From Sphingomonas aquatilis (GTDB lineage Bacteria > Pseudomonadota > Alphaproteobacteria > Sphingomonadales > Sphingomonadaceae): a DNA stretch of 64,000 nucleotides. Of the stretch, positions 26,218 to 35,013 are shown piece by piece. The notes under the pieces are model-generated. The model did not search any database. It saw only the letters and a program-made list of their open reading frames with translations, and was not told the origin of the DNA. How positions within the stretch are numbered: position 1 is the first letter of the stretch; every line of letters begins with the position of its first letter. Both the position numbers and the translations under genes were made by a program. Where the stretch lies: positions 1,178,001-1,242,000 of the forward strand of contig NZ_JACIDB010000001.1 of NCBI RefSeq assembly GCF_014196115.1, given 5' to 3'.

Positions 26218-27795
26218 TTAGGACTGGGAACGGAGAAGCTGGCGGATGTCGCGCGGCTTGAGGGCGCCGGTCGCGAACACCGCGGCGGCATAGACGAGTG
26301 CGCCGGTGCCGACCAGCACCGCCATCGCCGCCCAGCGGATCAGGCTGGCGCCGGTGCTGTAGGGCTGGAACAGATCGTTAAGGAAGTACATCACCGCGCC
26401 CATCGCGAGGGCCGCGGCGAGCAGACGCGGCGCGCGGCGCTTGAGTTGCGCGTCGACGACGAACTGGCCGCGCTTGACGAGCGTGCGATACAGGAGCGCG
26501 ACGTTGACCGTGCTGGCGATCGCGGTGGCGAGCGGCGGCCCCATATGCTGGAGCGGCACGATCAGCGCGAGGTTGAGCGCCAGGTTCACCCCCATCGAGA
26601 TTGTCGCGTAGCGGACCGGCGTCTTGGTGTCGGAGCGCGCATAATAGCCGGGCGTCAGCACCTTCACGAGGATGTAGGATGGCAGGCCGATCGAAAAGGC
26701 GGCGAGCGCCTGCGCGGTGAAATGCGTATCGGTCGCATCGAACTTGCCATGCTGGAACAGCGCCGCGGCGATCGGCGCGCCGCAGACGACCAGCGCGACC
26801 GTGGCGGGCAGGGTGAGCAGCAGCGCAAGCTCCATGCCGCGGTTCTGCGTCGTCATCGCCGCCGCATCCTCGCCGCGACCGAGCAGACGCGAGATGGTCG
26901 GCAGCAACACGGTGCCAAGGCCGATGCCGATGAGACCGAGCGGCAATTGGTTCAGCCGGTCGGCGGCGTAGATGTACGAGACGGAGCCGGACGGCAGCAG
27001 GCGCGCGGCAAGCGCGGTCGACACAACCAGGTTGATCTGCACCGCGCCCGCACCGGCGGCGGCTGGACCGATCAGCGCCATCAAACGCTTCACATCGGGG
27101 CCCAGGCGGGGCAGCTTCAGGCGCAGCGTCACGCCCGCCCGGCGGCAGGCATACCACAGCCACAGCAATTGTAGCGCTCCCGAGACGGTGACCGCGATCG
27201 CCTGATTGCGCGCGGTCATCAGCGGCAGATCGTCATGGAAGAACAGCAGCGCGGCGATCAGCGTCGCGTTGAGCAGGATCGGCGCCGCCGCATTCACCCA
27301 GAAGCGGTGCAGCGAGTTGAGGATGCCACCGAGCAGCGACACCAGGCTGATGAACAGCAGATAGGGAAAGGTGAGGCGCGCGAGCTGGACGGCGAAATCG
27401 AATTGCTTCGGATCGACGCCGTTGAACCCGCCCGACAGCGTGTAGGTGACGGGCCACGCCGCCACTTCCATCACCGCGGTCATGACGATCAGGACCGGCA
27501 GCAGGATCGACAGCGCATCCTCGGCAAAGGCGATGCCGTGCGCCAGGCCGCTGCCTTCCTTAGCCTTGTCACCCTCGGCCACCTTGCGGTTGAACATCGG
27601 GATGAACGCGGCGGAAAACGCGCCCTCGGCGAAGAGCGCGCGGAACAAATTGGGCAAGCGGAACGCGATCATGAACGCGTCCGAGGCGAAACCTGCGCCC
27701 ACGAAGCGAAAGAACAGCGAATCGCGGAGCAGCCCAAGCACGCGGCTGGCCAGCGTCAGCCCGCCGACCGAGCCGAGCGCCTTGGTAAGGTTCAT
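26218..27795 (-). CDS. murJ: Lipid II flippase
   Basis: 525 aa with about 14 transmembrane segments, MOP superfamily. It moves undecaprenyl-linked peptidoglycan precursor across the inner membrane. GLTLASRVLGLLRD near the N-terminus carries the essential Arg residues. SDAFMIAFRLPNLFRALFAEGAFSAAFIP is the MurJ signature across helices 1-2 (about 39-67). The C-terminal extra helix pair is present. It is between secB (25-base gap) and trpS on the same strand. Confidence 0.97.
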   Translation of the reverse strand: MNLTKALGSVGGLTLASRVLGLLRDSLFFRFVGAGFASDAFMIAFRLPNLFRALFAEGAFSAAFIPMFNRKVAEGDKAKEGSGLAHGIAFAEDALSILLPVLIVMTAVMEVAAWPVTYTLSGGFNGVDPKQFDFAVQLARLTFPYLLFISLVSLLGGILNSLHRFWVNAAAPILLNATLIAALLFFHDDLPLMTARNQAIAVTVSGALQLLWLWYACRRAGVTLRLKLPRLGPDVKRLMALIGPAAAGAGAVQINLVVSTALAARLLPSGSVSYIYAADRLNQLPLGLIGIGLGTVLLPTISRLLGRGEDAAAMTTQNRGMELALLLTLPATVALVVCGAPIAAALFQHGKFDATDTHFTAQALAAFSIGLPSYILVKVLTPGYYARSDTKTPVRYATISMGVNLALNLALIVPLQHMGPPLATAIASTVNVALLYRTLVKRGQFVVDAQLKRRAPRLLAAALAMGAVMYFLNDLFQPYSTGASLIRWAAMAVLVGTGALVYAAAVFATGALKPRDIRQLLRSQS

Positions 27796-27820
27796 GGCGC
27801 CCGGCCCCGTCGATCAGAAA

Positions 27821-28330
27821 TCAGGCGTGGCCGACGTCGCCGACCGAGAAGGCGCCATTCTGCTCCGCCTGCGCGAGGTAGAGCTGGCCGAAGTCGATCG
27901 GCTCGAGCAGCAGCGGCGGGAAGCCGCCGTCGCGCACGCAATCGGCCAGGACGCGGCGCGCGAAGGGGAAGAGCAGGCGCGGTGCTTCGCCCAGCAGGAA
28001 CGGCTGGATCGCATCGGCCGGCACGTTGCGCAGGCCGAACAGGCCGGCATAGGTCAGGTCGACGATGAACGCGGTCTGGCCCTCGGCCTCTGCCTTCACG
28101 TCGATCTTGAGCAGGACTTCATGGACTTCCTCGCCGACCTGCGCGGTGCCGATGTTGAACTGCACGTCAATCGCGGGCGGGTTCGGGTTCTGGAAGATCG
28201 CCGGCGCGTTCGGGTTCTCGAACGAAAGATCCTTGACGTATTGCGAGATCAGGCCCGCCGCGGGTGCGGTGTCTTCGCCATTGCCGGTCGGCTGCGTGTC
28301 GATCGTGGTGCCGTTGTCCTGGTCGGCCAT
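27821..28330 (-). CDS. secB: Protein-export chaperone SecB
   Basis: 169 aa. SecB tetramers keep outer-membrane and periplasmic precursors unfolded for SecA. SQYVKDLSFENPNAP, VLLKIDVKAE, GLFGLRNVPAD and LLLEPIDFGQLYLAQ are conserved family segments. An acidic, disordered N-terminus (about 1-24) precedes the domain. The ATG at 28330 is divergent from timA with a 209-base spacer, as in other alphaproteobacteria. Confidence 0.97.
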   Translation of the reverse strand: MADQDNGTTIDTQPTGNGEDTAPAAGLISQYVKDLSFENPNAPAIFQNPNPPAIDVQFNIGTAQVGEEVHEVLLKIDVKAEAEGQTAFIVDLTYAGLFGLRNVPADAIQPFLLGEAPRLLFPFARRVLADCVRDGGFPPLLLEPIDFGQLYLAQAEQNGAFSVGDVGHA

Positions 28331-28539
28331 GGAGACAATCCTTCGCGAGAAAAAGCGGTGAAGAAGCAGCGAGGCCGTGGGACCGAAGCGGCCCCTCGCA
28401 CGTTCGATGCCGATGGCGCCCGCGCCTAGCAGCGCCGGTGGACTGTTTCAACGGCGGTAAAGGCCGCGGAGACGGATCGATGCTGTGGTTTGAAACGTAA
28501 CGGCTTTCGGCCTATGTATCGGTCAAGATCGGAGGCACG

Positions 28540-29193
28540 GTGTTCTACGTAGTACTTCTCGCAATGGTGGCGGCGTTTCTGGCGCTGCGCCTGTACAGCG
28601 TGCTCGGCAAGCGCACCGGCCACGAACAGCAGCCGTTGCCTCGCGCCGCTGACGATCGCGCGACGGCGGCCGCGCCCGTGGTCGCCCGCCCGGTGGACGC
28701 CGCGGCAGACACGCGCGAGCCGGTCGGCCGCAACATCGAGCCGCAGGCCGAGGCGGGGTTGCGCGCGATCATCGGCGCGGAGCCCGGTTTCGACGTGCAG
28801 CAATTCCTGGGCGGCGCGCAGGCGGCGTATCGCATGACGCTGGAGGCATTCTGGTCCGGCGACGAAGCGAGCCTGTCCGAACTGGCCCAGCCCGACGTGG
28901 CGCATGCCTTTGGCGAGGCAATCGCGGCGCGCCGTGACGCAGGGGAGACGCTGGAGAACCGCCTGATCTCGATCGAACGGGCGGTCATCACCGATGCGGC
29001 GCTCGACGGCCGTGAAGGCCGGATCACGGTGCGCTTCGACGCGGATATCGCTGCGGTGACGCGCGATGCGGAGGGACAGGTGGTCGCCGGGTCGCTGACC
29101 GATGCGGTCGAGACGCACGACCTGTGGACCTTCTCGCGGACGCTGAAGAGCCGCGATCCCAATTGGAAGCTCGCCGACACCGACGAGGTGTGA
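28540..29193 (+). CDS. timA: Tim44-domain protein TimA
   Basis: 217 aa. One N-terminal transmembrane helix (VVLLAMVAAFLALRLYSVLG, about 4-23) is followed by a low-complexity linker (about 25-75) and a Tim44-like domain from about 80 (FDVQQFLGGAQAAYRMTLEAFWSGD). The domain is related to the mitochondrial import protein Tim44; the bacterial protein is inner-membrane anchored and its role is not settled. The start is GTG at 28540 with GGAGG 5 bases upstream. Divergent from secB, upstream of mltA. Confidence 0.9.
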   Translation: MFYVVLLAMVAAFLALRLYSVLGKRTGHEQQPLPRAADDRATAAAPVVARPVDAAADTREPVGRNIEPQAEAGLRAIIGAEPGFDVQQFLGGAQAAYRMTLEAFWSGDEASLSELAQPDVAHAFGEAIAARRDAGETLENRLISIERAVITDAALDGREGRITVRFDADIAAVTRDAEGQVVAGSLTDAVETHDLWTFSRTLKSRDPNWKLADTDEV

Positions 29194-29332
29194 GCGTCGT
29201 ACGCCACACGGTGCCGGCTGCGCGACGGAACGGCGTCGGCACAGCCGCATCACCCTTGCCCCAGACACGCCGCTTCGGCACAGCCATAGGTCGTTGCCCC
29301 GCGCAGGGCGGGCGGACAATCGGGGTTTTCGT

Positions 29333-30682
29333 ATGAACGGGCATCGCGCCTTGGCCGGCGTTACGCTGGCTCTCGCCCTCAGTGCGTGTGGCGGGCGCAT
29401 CGTGCCAGTGGATGGCGGCTATGCCCCGCCGCCGACGACGAAGCGGCCACTGCAACCGTCGGTCACGCCGCCGCGTCGGGGCGGTAGCGGAGGCCAGGCC
29501 AACGTCATTGCGAGCGGGCGCAGCTTCGACGGTCGCATCCAGCCGTCGACGCCGTTGCTCGCGACACCGGTGACGGTCGATCCGACGGCCACCACGGCCG
29601 CGACCGCAGGCGTCACGCCGGGACCGGCGATCGACACGCTGCCGATCACCGAGGCGCAGGCGGAGGCGGCCCGTCAGGCGTTCCTGACCAGCTGCCCCGG
29701 CCTGATGCGCCGCACCGATGCCTCCGGCCTGACGCGCGGCACCGATTGGCAGCCGGCCTGTGCCGCGGCGGCGACCGTGCCGCGCGGCGGGGCACGACAG
29801 TTCTTCGCCGCCTATTTCGAGGCGGTGCAGGTCGGCGACGGCAGGGCCTTCGCCACCGGATATTACGAGCCCGAAATCGCGGCGTCGCGGGAGCGGCGCG
29901 CCGGTTATGAGGTGCCGATCTACGCCCGGCCCGACGATTTGATCGATGTCGACCTCGGCCAGTTCAGCGATGCGCTGAAGGGCAAGAAGGTTCGCGGGCG
30001 GGTGCAGGGCAGTGCCCTGGTGCCCTATTACGACCGCGCGGCGATCGATCGCGGGGCGTTGCAGGGCAAGGCGCCGGTGCTCGCCTGGGGCGCGGACGAG
30101 GCGGCGGTGTTCTTCCTGCAGATCCAGGGGTCGGGTCGGCTGCGGCTGCCGAACGGTGAGGTCATGCGGGTCGGCTACGATACGCAGAACGGCCGCGACT
30201 ATACGGGGATCGGCGCGCTGATGAAGGCGCGCGGGCTTCTCCAGCCCGGCCAGACGTCGATGCAGGGCATCGTCGCCTGGCTGCGCGCGCACCCCGAGCA
30301 GGGCCGGGCGATCATGGAGGAGAATAAGAGCTTCGTCTTCTTCCGCGAGCTCGACACGCCGCCGGTGGGCGCGATGGGCTATGTGGTCAACGGCGGGGTC
30401 AGCGCGGCTGCGGACGTGAAATATGTGCCGCTGGGCGCGCCCGTCTTCCTGTCGATGGATCGACAGGACGCGAGCGGCCTGTGGGTGGCGCAGGACACGG
30501 GGGGTGCGATCAAGGGCAGCAACCGGTTCGACACCTATTGGGGTGCAGGGCCGGTGGCGGAGGCGACCGCGGGTGGCATGGCGGCGCGGGGCACGGCGTT
30601 CCTGCTGCTGCCCCGCGGTACGCTCGCGCGTTTCCAGAGCACCTCGTTCGGAACGACGGTCGGTGCGCCAACTCAACCCTGA
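29333..30682 (+). CDS. mltA: Membrane-bound lytic murein transglycosylase A
   Basis: 449 aa. A lipoprotein signal ends LALALSACGG with lipidated Cys at about 19. A Pro/Thr-rich linker runs to about 105. The MltA domain follows with FATGYYEPEIAASR, FFLQIQGSGRL and the 3D domain, whose catalytic Asp lies in VAQDTGGAIKGSNRFDTYWG (about 385). It cleaves glycan strands to anhydromuropeptides at the outer membrane. The next gene starts 20 bases inside its end, in another frame. Confidence 0.95.
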   Translation: MNGHRALAGVTLALALSACGGRIVPVDGGYAPPPTTKRPLQPSVTPPRRGGSGGQANVIASGRSFDGRIQPSTPLLATPVTVDPTATTAATAGVTPGPAIDTLPITEAQAEAARQAFLTSCPGLMRRTDASGLTRGTDWQPACAAAATVPRGGARQFFAAYFEAVQVGDGRAFATGYYEPEIAASRERRAGYEVPIYARPDDLIDVDLGQFSDALKGKKVRGRVQGSALVPYYDRAAIDRGALQGKAPVLAWGADEAAVFFLQIQGSGRLRLPNGEVMRVGYDTQNGRDYTGIGALMKARGLLQPGQTSMQGIVAWLRAHPEQGRAIMEENKSFVFFRELDTPPVGAMGYVVNGGVSAAADVKYVPLGAPVFLSMDRQDASGLWVAQDTGGAIKGSNRFDTYWGAGPVAEATAGGMAARGTAFLLLPRGTLARFQSTSFGTTVGAPTQP

Positions 30683-31220
30683 CGAAGCCGACCTGTGGGC
30701 GCGGGTGATGGCGACGGTGAAGCCGTTGCGCGGCGTCGTGGCAGCGGCGCGGCCGGCGGCCCCAACCCCCGTCGCACCGACCAAGGCGACGAAACCGTCG
30801 AAGGCGCTGACCCGCGCGCTCGGTCCGGCGCCGGCACCAGTGGCGCGCATGGTCGCCCCGCCCGCGCCGCCGCGGCAGAACACGCTGGACGGTGGCTGGG
30901 ACAAAAGGCTGTCGCGCGGGATCGTCATCCCCGACAGCTCGATCGACCTGCACGGGCATAGCCTGTCGTCGGCGCATGCGTTGCTCGACGATGGCCTTGC
31001 CCGCGCCATCGCGCGCGGCGACCGCGTGCTGCTGCTCGTGACCGGCAAGCCGCCGCGTCCCGAGAGCGAGCGCCCGCACGCCCGCGGCGCGATCCGCGCG
31101 GCGATTGCCGACTGGCTCGCCGCGTCGCGCCATGCCGATGCCATCGCGGCGGTGCGGGGGGCGCATCCGCGGCACGGCGGGCAAGGCGCGCTCTACATCG
31201 TGCTGCGGCGCGGGCGGTAG
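30663..31220 (+). CDS. Smr-domain protein
   Basis: 185 aa. The first ~25 residues (RQLNPDEADLWARVMATVKPL) match the N-terminus of the alphaproteobacterial Smr family. A Pro/Ala linker follows, then the Smr domain from about 95 with DLHGHSLSSAHALLDD, LLLVTGKP and the C-terminal GGQGALYIVLRRGR. Smr domains nick DNA or cleave RNA; the substrate here is unknown. I chose the GTG at 30663, which overlaps mltA by 20 bases, because it captures the conserved N-terminus. An ATG at 30708 is possible. Confidence 0.85.
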   Translation: MRQLNPDEADLWARVMATVKPLRGVVAAARPAAPTPVAPTKATKPSKALTRALGPAPAPVARMVAPPAPPRQNTLDGGWDKRLSRGIVIPDSSIDLHGHSLSSAHALLDDGLARAIARGDRVLLLVTGKPPRPESERPHARGAIRAAIADWLAASRHADAIAAVRGAHPRHGGQGALYIVLRRGR

Positions 31221-31222
31221 GG

Positions 31223-32056
31223 TCAGCGCAGCAGGATCAGCGCCGCGCCGCAGAGGATCGCGCCGATCGCCGCGACGCGGTGCGCCGTCACGGGTTCGCG
31301 TAGCCAGAACACGCCGATCAACAGCGCCGTCCCCATGCCCGTCTCGCGCAGCGCGGCGAGCGGGGCGGTGGGGCCGCGGGCGAAGGCGGCGAGCGCAAGA
31401 CCATAGGTGCCGATCGACAGCGCGCCGGCGATCGCGCCGGGCCCCCATTGTCGCCGCATGTCGGTAAAGACCGCGCCGCGTGTCATCACCGCGAACTGGG
31501 CGACGATCATCGGACCCATCAGCACGAAGTCCCAGACGATGAAGCTCGCCACCGTCGGCGCGGCGCGGACGCCGTGCGCGTCGGCGACGGTATAGGCCGC
31601 GGTGCAGCAGCCGCAGATCGCCGCCCAGCCCAGCGCCCGGCGCGACAGATGGCGGCCGATCGACAGGATCAGGATGCCGCCAGCGACGATCGCGATGCCG
31701 GCGATCTGCGCAGCGTTGGCCCGTTCGTGGAGCAGCGCGACCGAGACGATCGCGGTCAGCGGTGGGGCGAGGCCGCGCATGATGGGGTAAGCGGCGGAGA
31801 AATCAGCCAGTTCGTAGGTGCGCACGACAGCCAGCAGGTAGAGCGCATGGATCGCGGTGCTCGCGACCAGCCAGCCCCAGGCGCCGTGCGGCAGCGGCAC
31901 GACCAGCAGGCCGGGCAGCAGGATCAGCGCGGCGGTGCCGTCGATCGTCGCGCGGCCCGCCATCTTGTTCTTGCCGCTCTTGATGACGGCGTTGACGACC
32001 GCGTGGAGCGAGCCCGACGCGATCATCATCGCCGCCGCGACAAGCGGTAGCGTCAT
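31223..32056 (-). CDS. EamA/DMT-family membrane transporter
   Basis: 277 aa with about ten transmembrane helices in two five-helix EamA repeats. AYPIMRGLAPPLTAIVSVALLHE closes the first repeat and AALRETGMGTALLIGVFWLREP the second; the E-rich turn after the fourth helix is typical. These export or import amino acids, nucleotides or other small metabolites, and the substrate cannot be assigned. Its ATG overlaps the dapE stop by four bases (ATGA), so it is coupled to a lysine/peptidoglycan gene. Confidence 0.88.
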   Translation of the reverse strand: MTLPLVAAAMMIASGSLHAVVNAVIKSGKNKMAGRATIDGTAALILLPGLLVVPLPHGAWGWLVASTAIHALYLLAVVRTYELADFSAAYPIMRGLAPPLTAIVSVALLHERANAAQIAGIAIVAGGILILSIGRHLSRRALGWAAICGCCTAAYTVADAHGVRAAPTVASFIVWDFVLMGPMIVAQFAVMTRGAVFTDMRRQWGPGAIAGALSIGTYGLALAAFARGPTAPLAALRETGMGTALLIGVFWLREPVTAHRVAAIGAILCGAALILLR

Positions 32057-33174
32057 GCCGCGCGCGTGATGATGTCGGCGTAGATGGTGGTGAGCGTTTC
32101 GAGGTCGGCGATGGCGACGGCTTCGTCGACCTGGTGCATCGTCGCGTTGAGCAGGCCGAATTCGACCGTCGGGCAGAGTTTCGACAGGAAGCGCGCGTCG
32201 GACGTGCCGCCGGAGGTGGAGAGTTCGGGGACGAGGCCCGTCTGCGCCTCGATCGCGGCACTGACCATCGCGGTCCAGGGCCCGGGCGGAGTGAGGAACG
32301 CCTCGCCCGACGCCTTGCCGGTGACGATCGCGGCGGGGGCGTGGGTGTGGACGACGGCGCGGACGCGGTCGATGAGGTCGGCCCCGCGTTGTTCGTCGTT
32401 GAAGCGGATGTTGAGGCGCGCGGTGGCCTTCGCCGGGATGACGTTGTGTGCGGGATTGCCGATCGCGATGTTGGTGATCTCGAGGTTCGACGGCTGGAAC
32501 CAGGCATTGCCCTGGTCGAGCGCCATATCCTCCAGCGCGGCGAGCGCGCGGGCAAGCTTGCCGGCGGGATTGTCGGCGAGGTGCGGGTAGGCGACGTGGC
32601 CCTGCCGGCCCGGCACCTCGATCCAGATGTTGACCGACCCGCGGCGGCCGATCTTCACCATGTCGCCGAGCTGGCGGACCGAGGTGGGCTCACCCACGAG
32701 GCAGAGGTCGGGCGTGATGCCGAGCGCGGCCAGCCGTTCGATCAGCACGGGCGTGCCGTAGGTCGCCGGGCCCTCCTCGTCGCCGGTGATCAGCAGGCTG
32801 AGTGTCGGGCCACTCGCGCGCGCTGCCGCGGCGACGAAGGCGGCGACCGCGCCTTTCATATCGACCGCGCCGCGGCCGTAGAGCAGGGGCCCGCGGATAT
32901 CGCCGGACCAAGGGGAGCCCTGCCACCCGTCGCCGGGCGGCACGACGTCGACGTGGCCGGCAAAGGCGAGATGCGCGCCCGTGCCTTCCCGCAGCGCGAT
33001 CAGGTTTTCGACCGGACCGTCGGGCGCGTCGCCGGTGACGACGCGGTCGATCGTGAAGCCGATCGGGGCGAGCGCCGCCTCCAGCACGTCGAACACCGCG
33101 CCGCGCGCGGGGGTGACGCTGTCGGCGCGGAGCAGCGCCTGGGTCAGCGCGACGACGTCGAGGGGCGCCCTCAC
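32053..33174 (-). CDS. dapE: Succinyl-diaminopimelate desuccinylase
   Basis: 373 aa M20 metallopeptidase in the lysine and diaminopimelate pathway. The metal ligands are visible: His in AFAGHVDVVPPGD, Asp in GRGAVDMKG, and the catalytic/ligand Glu pair in ITGDEEGPATYG. STSGGTSDARF and a late His in ATMHQVDE complete the site. I chose the GTG at 33174 because it overlaps the GST stop in a GTGA, giving a product of normal length. It runs into the EamA gene by another four-base overlap. Confidence 0.95.
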   Translation of the reverse strand: MRAPLDVVALTQALLRADSVTPARGAVFDVLEAALAPIGFTIDRVVTGDAPDGPVENLIALREGTGAHLAFAGHVDVVPPGDGWQGSPWSGDIRGPLLYGRGAVDMKGAVAAFVAAAARASGPTLSLLITGDEEGPATYGTPVLIERLAALGITPDLCLVGEPTSVRQLGDMVKIGRRGSVNIWIEVPGRQGHVAYPHLADNPAGKLARALAALEDMALDQGNAWFQPSNLEITNIAIGNPAHNVIPAKATARLNIRFNDEQRGADLIDRVRAVVHTHAPAAIVTGKASGEAFLTPPGPWTAMVSAAIEAQTGLVPELSTSGGTSDARFLSKLCPTVEFGLLNATMHQVDEAVAIADLETLTTIYADIITRAA

Positions 33175-33833
33175 GCGGTGGGCTGCTCGAACTGTTCGAT
33201 GACCCAGTCTTCCTCCTGCGCGGCAGCGATCCAGTCCTGCATCCAGGGGTGCTGGACGACCGCGTCGATGTACGCAGCGGCGAAGCGCGCGATGGGGAGC
33301 TGGTAGGAGATGATGCGCGTGCAGACGGGGGCGAACATGATATCCGCCGCGCCGAAATCGCCGAACAGGAAGGCGCCGTCGCTGCCGAAGCGGGCGCGGG
33401 CCTGCGCCCACAATTCCACGATGCGCTTGAGATCGACGATGACGTCCTCGTCGGGGCGCTTGGCCGGGAAGACCTGGCGGATGTTCATCGGGTGCTTGCG
33501 GCGCAATGCGACGAAGCTCGCGTGCATTTCCGCCGCCATCGAGCGGGCCATGGCGCGTGCCGCCTCATCGGCGGGCCAGAAGCGGTCGCGCCCGACCTTG
33601 TCGGCGAGATAGTCGACGATGGCGAGACTGTCCCACACCACCGCGTCGCCGTCCCACAGGATCGGCACCTTGCCCGACGAGGGCGCGAATTCGGCGCCTT
33701 CGCGGCGGCGATCCCATTCGGCGTCGTACAGCGGCACGACGACCTCTTCGAAGGGAAGGCCGGATTGCTTGGCGGCGAGCCAGCCACGGAGCGACCAGCT
33801 GGAATAGGCCTTGTTGCCGATGATGAGCTTCAT
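33171..33833 (-). CDS. Glutathione S-transferase family protein
   Basis: 220 aa. The N-terminal thioredoxin-like domain begins MKLIIGNKAYSSWSLRGWLA, with the catalytic Ser in the SSWS turn, and has the cis-Pro segment KVPIL and VVWDSLAIVDYLAD. The all-helical C-terminal domain follows (about 90-215) with FGDFGAADIMFAPV. This pattern is closest to the zeta/DUF-like GSTs of proteobacteria; the substrate is unknown. It is the first gene of a coupled GST-dapE-EamA run. Confidence 0.88.
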   Translation of the reverse strand: MKLIIGNKAYSSWSLRGWLAAKQSGLPFEEVVVPLYDAEWDRRREGAEFAPSSGKVPILWDGDAVVWDSLAIVDYLADKVGRDRFWPADEAARAMARSMAAEMHASFVALRRKHPMNIRQVFPAKRPDEDVIVDLKRIVELWAQARARFGSDGAFLFGDFGAADIMFAPVCTRIISYQLPIARFAAAYIDAVVQHPWMQDWIAAAQEEDWVIEQFEQPTA

Positions 33834-33951
33834 GGGGCTGGGTTAGCCGCGGGGTGGGGCGAGGTCCAGCGGGGCGAGGGGGTGGGAGATGGACAACATG
33901 GGCAGCTTGGCGGAAACGATCGGGGGCGATCGTTTCGGTTTGTGTGGCGAT

Positions 33952-33972
33952 GGGGTGGGGAGGGGGTGGGGG
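33952..33972 (+). other. G-quadruplex motif
   Basis: Four runs of four or five G separated by single bases (GGGGTGGGGAGGGGGTGGGGG). Single-base loops give the most stable class of quadruplex. It lies about 120 bases upstream of the GST gene on its non-coding (plus) strand. Confidence 0.7.
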
Positions 33973-34099
33973 ATCATCGGCCCGTGGGGTTGGGTGGGCG
34001 CGGGGGTGTAGAACAGGGGGGGGATTTGGTTTGGGTGCAGGGGTTCGCGAGGGTTTTGATCCAACAAGGTTGGGAACGATCTCGCCGTCTGCTTCCCTT

Positions 34100-34179
34100 C
34101 GTCACCCCGGACTTGATCCGGGGTCCCGCTTTTAGACGTCGCAGAAGAAGCGGCATCCCGGCTCGAGGCCGGGATGACG
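34100..34179. repeat. Mixed palindromic repeat (GTCACCCCGGAC family)
   Basis: The left end CGTCACCCCGGACTTGATCC matches the large elements nearby, while the right end CATCCCGGCTCGAGGCC and then GGGATGACG is a different hairpin. It may be a chimera of two arm types or a deletion derivative. Confidence 0.6.
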
Positions 34180-34214
34180 GGATTCTTGGGGGGCGTTGGT
34201 GGCCTCACTCACCG

Positions 34215-34322
34215 CGTCACCCCGGACTTGGTCCCGGGTCCACTCTGCGGCGAGGGGAGTGGCTTGTGCTTCTTGCCGTCCCCTTGCGGCCCGGTGGACC
34301 CCGGAACGAGTCCGGGGTGACG
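34215..34322. repeat. 108-base palindromic element, copy 1
   Basis: 108 bases with inverted ends of about 27 bases. It aligns without gaps to the element at 56560-56667 (97 of 108 positions identical by eye; the differences concentrate in the centre). It ends 26 bases after the engB stop. Confidence 0.85.
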
Positions 34323-34347
34323 GGTGGGTGGGGAGGGCGGTCGCCTC

Positions 34348-35013
34348 TTACCCGATCGCTTCGATCACCGCGGCGCGGAGTTCGGGGATGCCCATGCCGC
34401 CTTCGCTAGAGGTCGCGAGGATGTCGGGGTGCGCCGCCGGGCGCTTGCGGGCTTCGGTGGCGGTGCGGTCCATGACGTCGGCGAGTTCGGTCGCCTTCAC
34501 CTTGTCAGCCTTGGTCAGGACGAGGCGGTAGCTGACGGCGGCCTTGTCGAGCATTTCGAGGATGTCGCGGTCGACGTCCTTGATGCCGTGGCGCGAATCG
34601 ATCAGCACCAAGGCGCGCTTCAGCGTGTCGCGGCCGCGCAGGAAGTCGTTGACGAGGAAGCGCCATTTCTTGACGACATCCTTGGGCGCCTTGGCGAAGC
34701 CGTAGCCCGGCATGTCGACCAGCCGAAAGGCCAATGGCGACCCGACATCGAAGAAGTTCAGCTCCTGCGTCCGCCCCGGCGTGTTCGACGTGCGCGCCAG
34801 GCCGTTGCGCCCGGTGAGCGCGTTGAGCAGCGACGACTTGCCGACGTTCGAACGGCCGGCGAACGCGACCTCCGGCACCACGGGCGCGGGCAGATGTTCG
34901 AGGCTGGGCGCCGACTTCAGGAAGCCGACCGGCCCCGCAAAGGTCTTGCGCGCCGCCTCGAGCATGTCGGGCGTGAAGCCTTCATGCTCGGGCGCTACGA
35001 TGTCATCGCTCAC
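34348..35013 (-). CDS. engB: Ribosome-biogenesis GTPase EngB/YsxC
   Basis: 221 aa TRAFAC GTPase needed for 50S assembly. G1 reads [17 protein letters not shown] (about 52-68), G2/switch [13 protein letters not shown]3 [12 protein letters not shown]4 TKADK and G5 TSSEG. I chose the GTG at 35013, which overlaps the yidC stop by four bases (GTGA) and gives the usual length with a ~40-residue N-terminal extension. Last gene in the rpmH-rnpA-yidD-yidC-engB run. Confidence 0.95.
   Translation of the reverse strand: MSDDIVAPEHEGFTPDMLEAARKTFAGPVGFLKSAPSLEHLPAPVVPEVAFAGRSNVGKSSLLNALTGRNGLARTSNTPGRTQELNFFDVGSPLAFRLVDMPGYGFAKAPKDVVKKWRFLVNDFLRGRDTLKRALVLIDSRHGIKDVDRDILEMLDKAAVSYRLVLTKADKVKATELADVMDRTATEARKRPAAHPDILATSSEGGMGIPELRAAVIEAIG

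Larger units (their letters stand above)
33834..34347. other. 514-base spacer with G-quadruplex motif and two palindromic repeats
   Basis: No credible gene. The part next to the GST start is extremely G-rich on the plus strand and contains a perfect four-tract quadruplex motif at 33952-33972. Then come two elements of the GTCACCCCGGAC family, at 34100-34179 and 34215-34322. It is bounded by the GST promoter side and the end of engB. Confidence 0.7.

Noticed and set aside
34100..34322. Neighbouring repeats as a CRISPR-like array
   Set aside because: Only two units of unequal length, each a palindrome; no regular spacers and no cas genes in the window.
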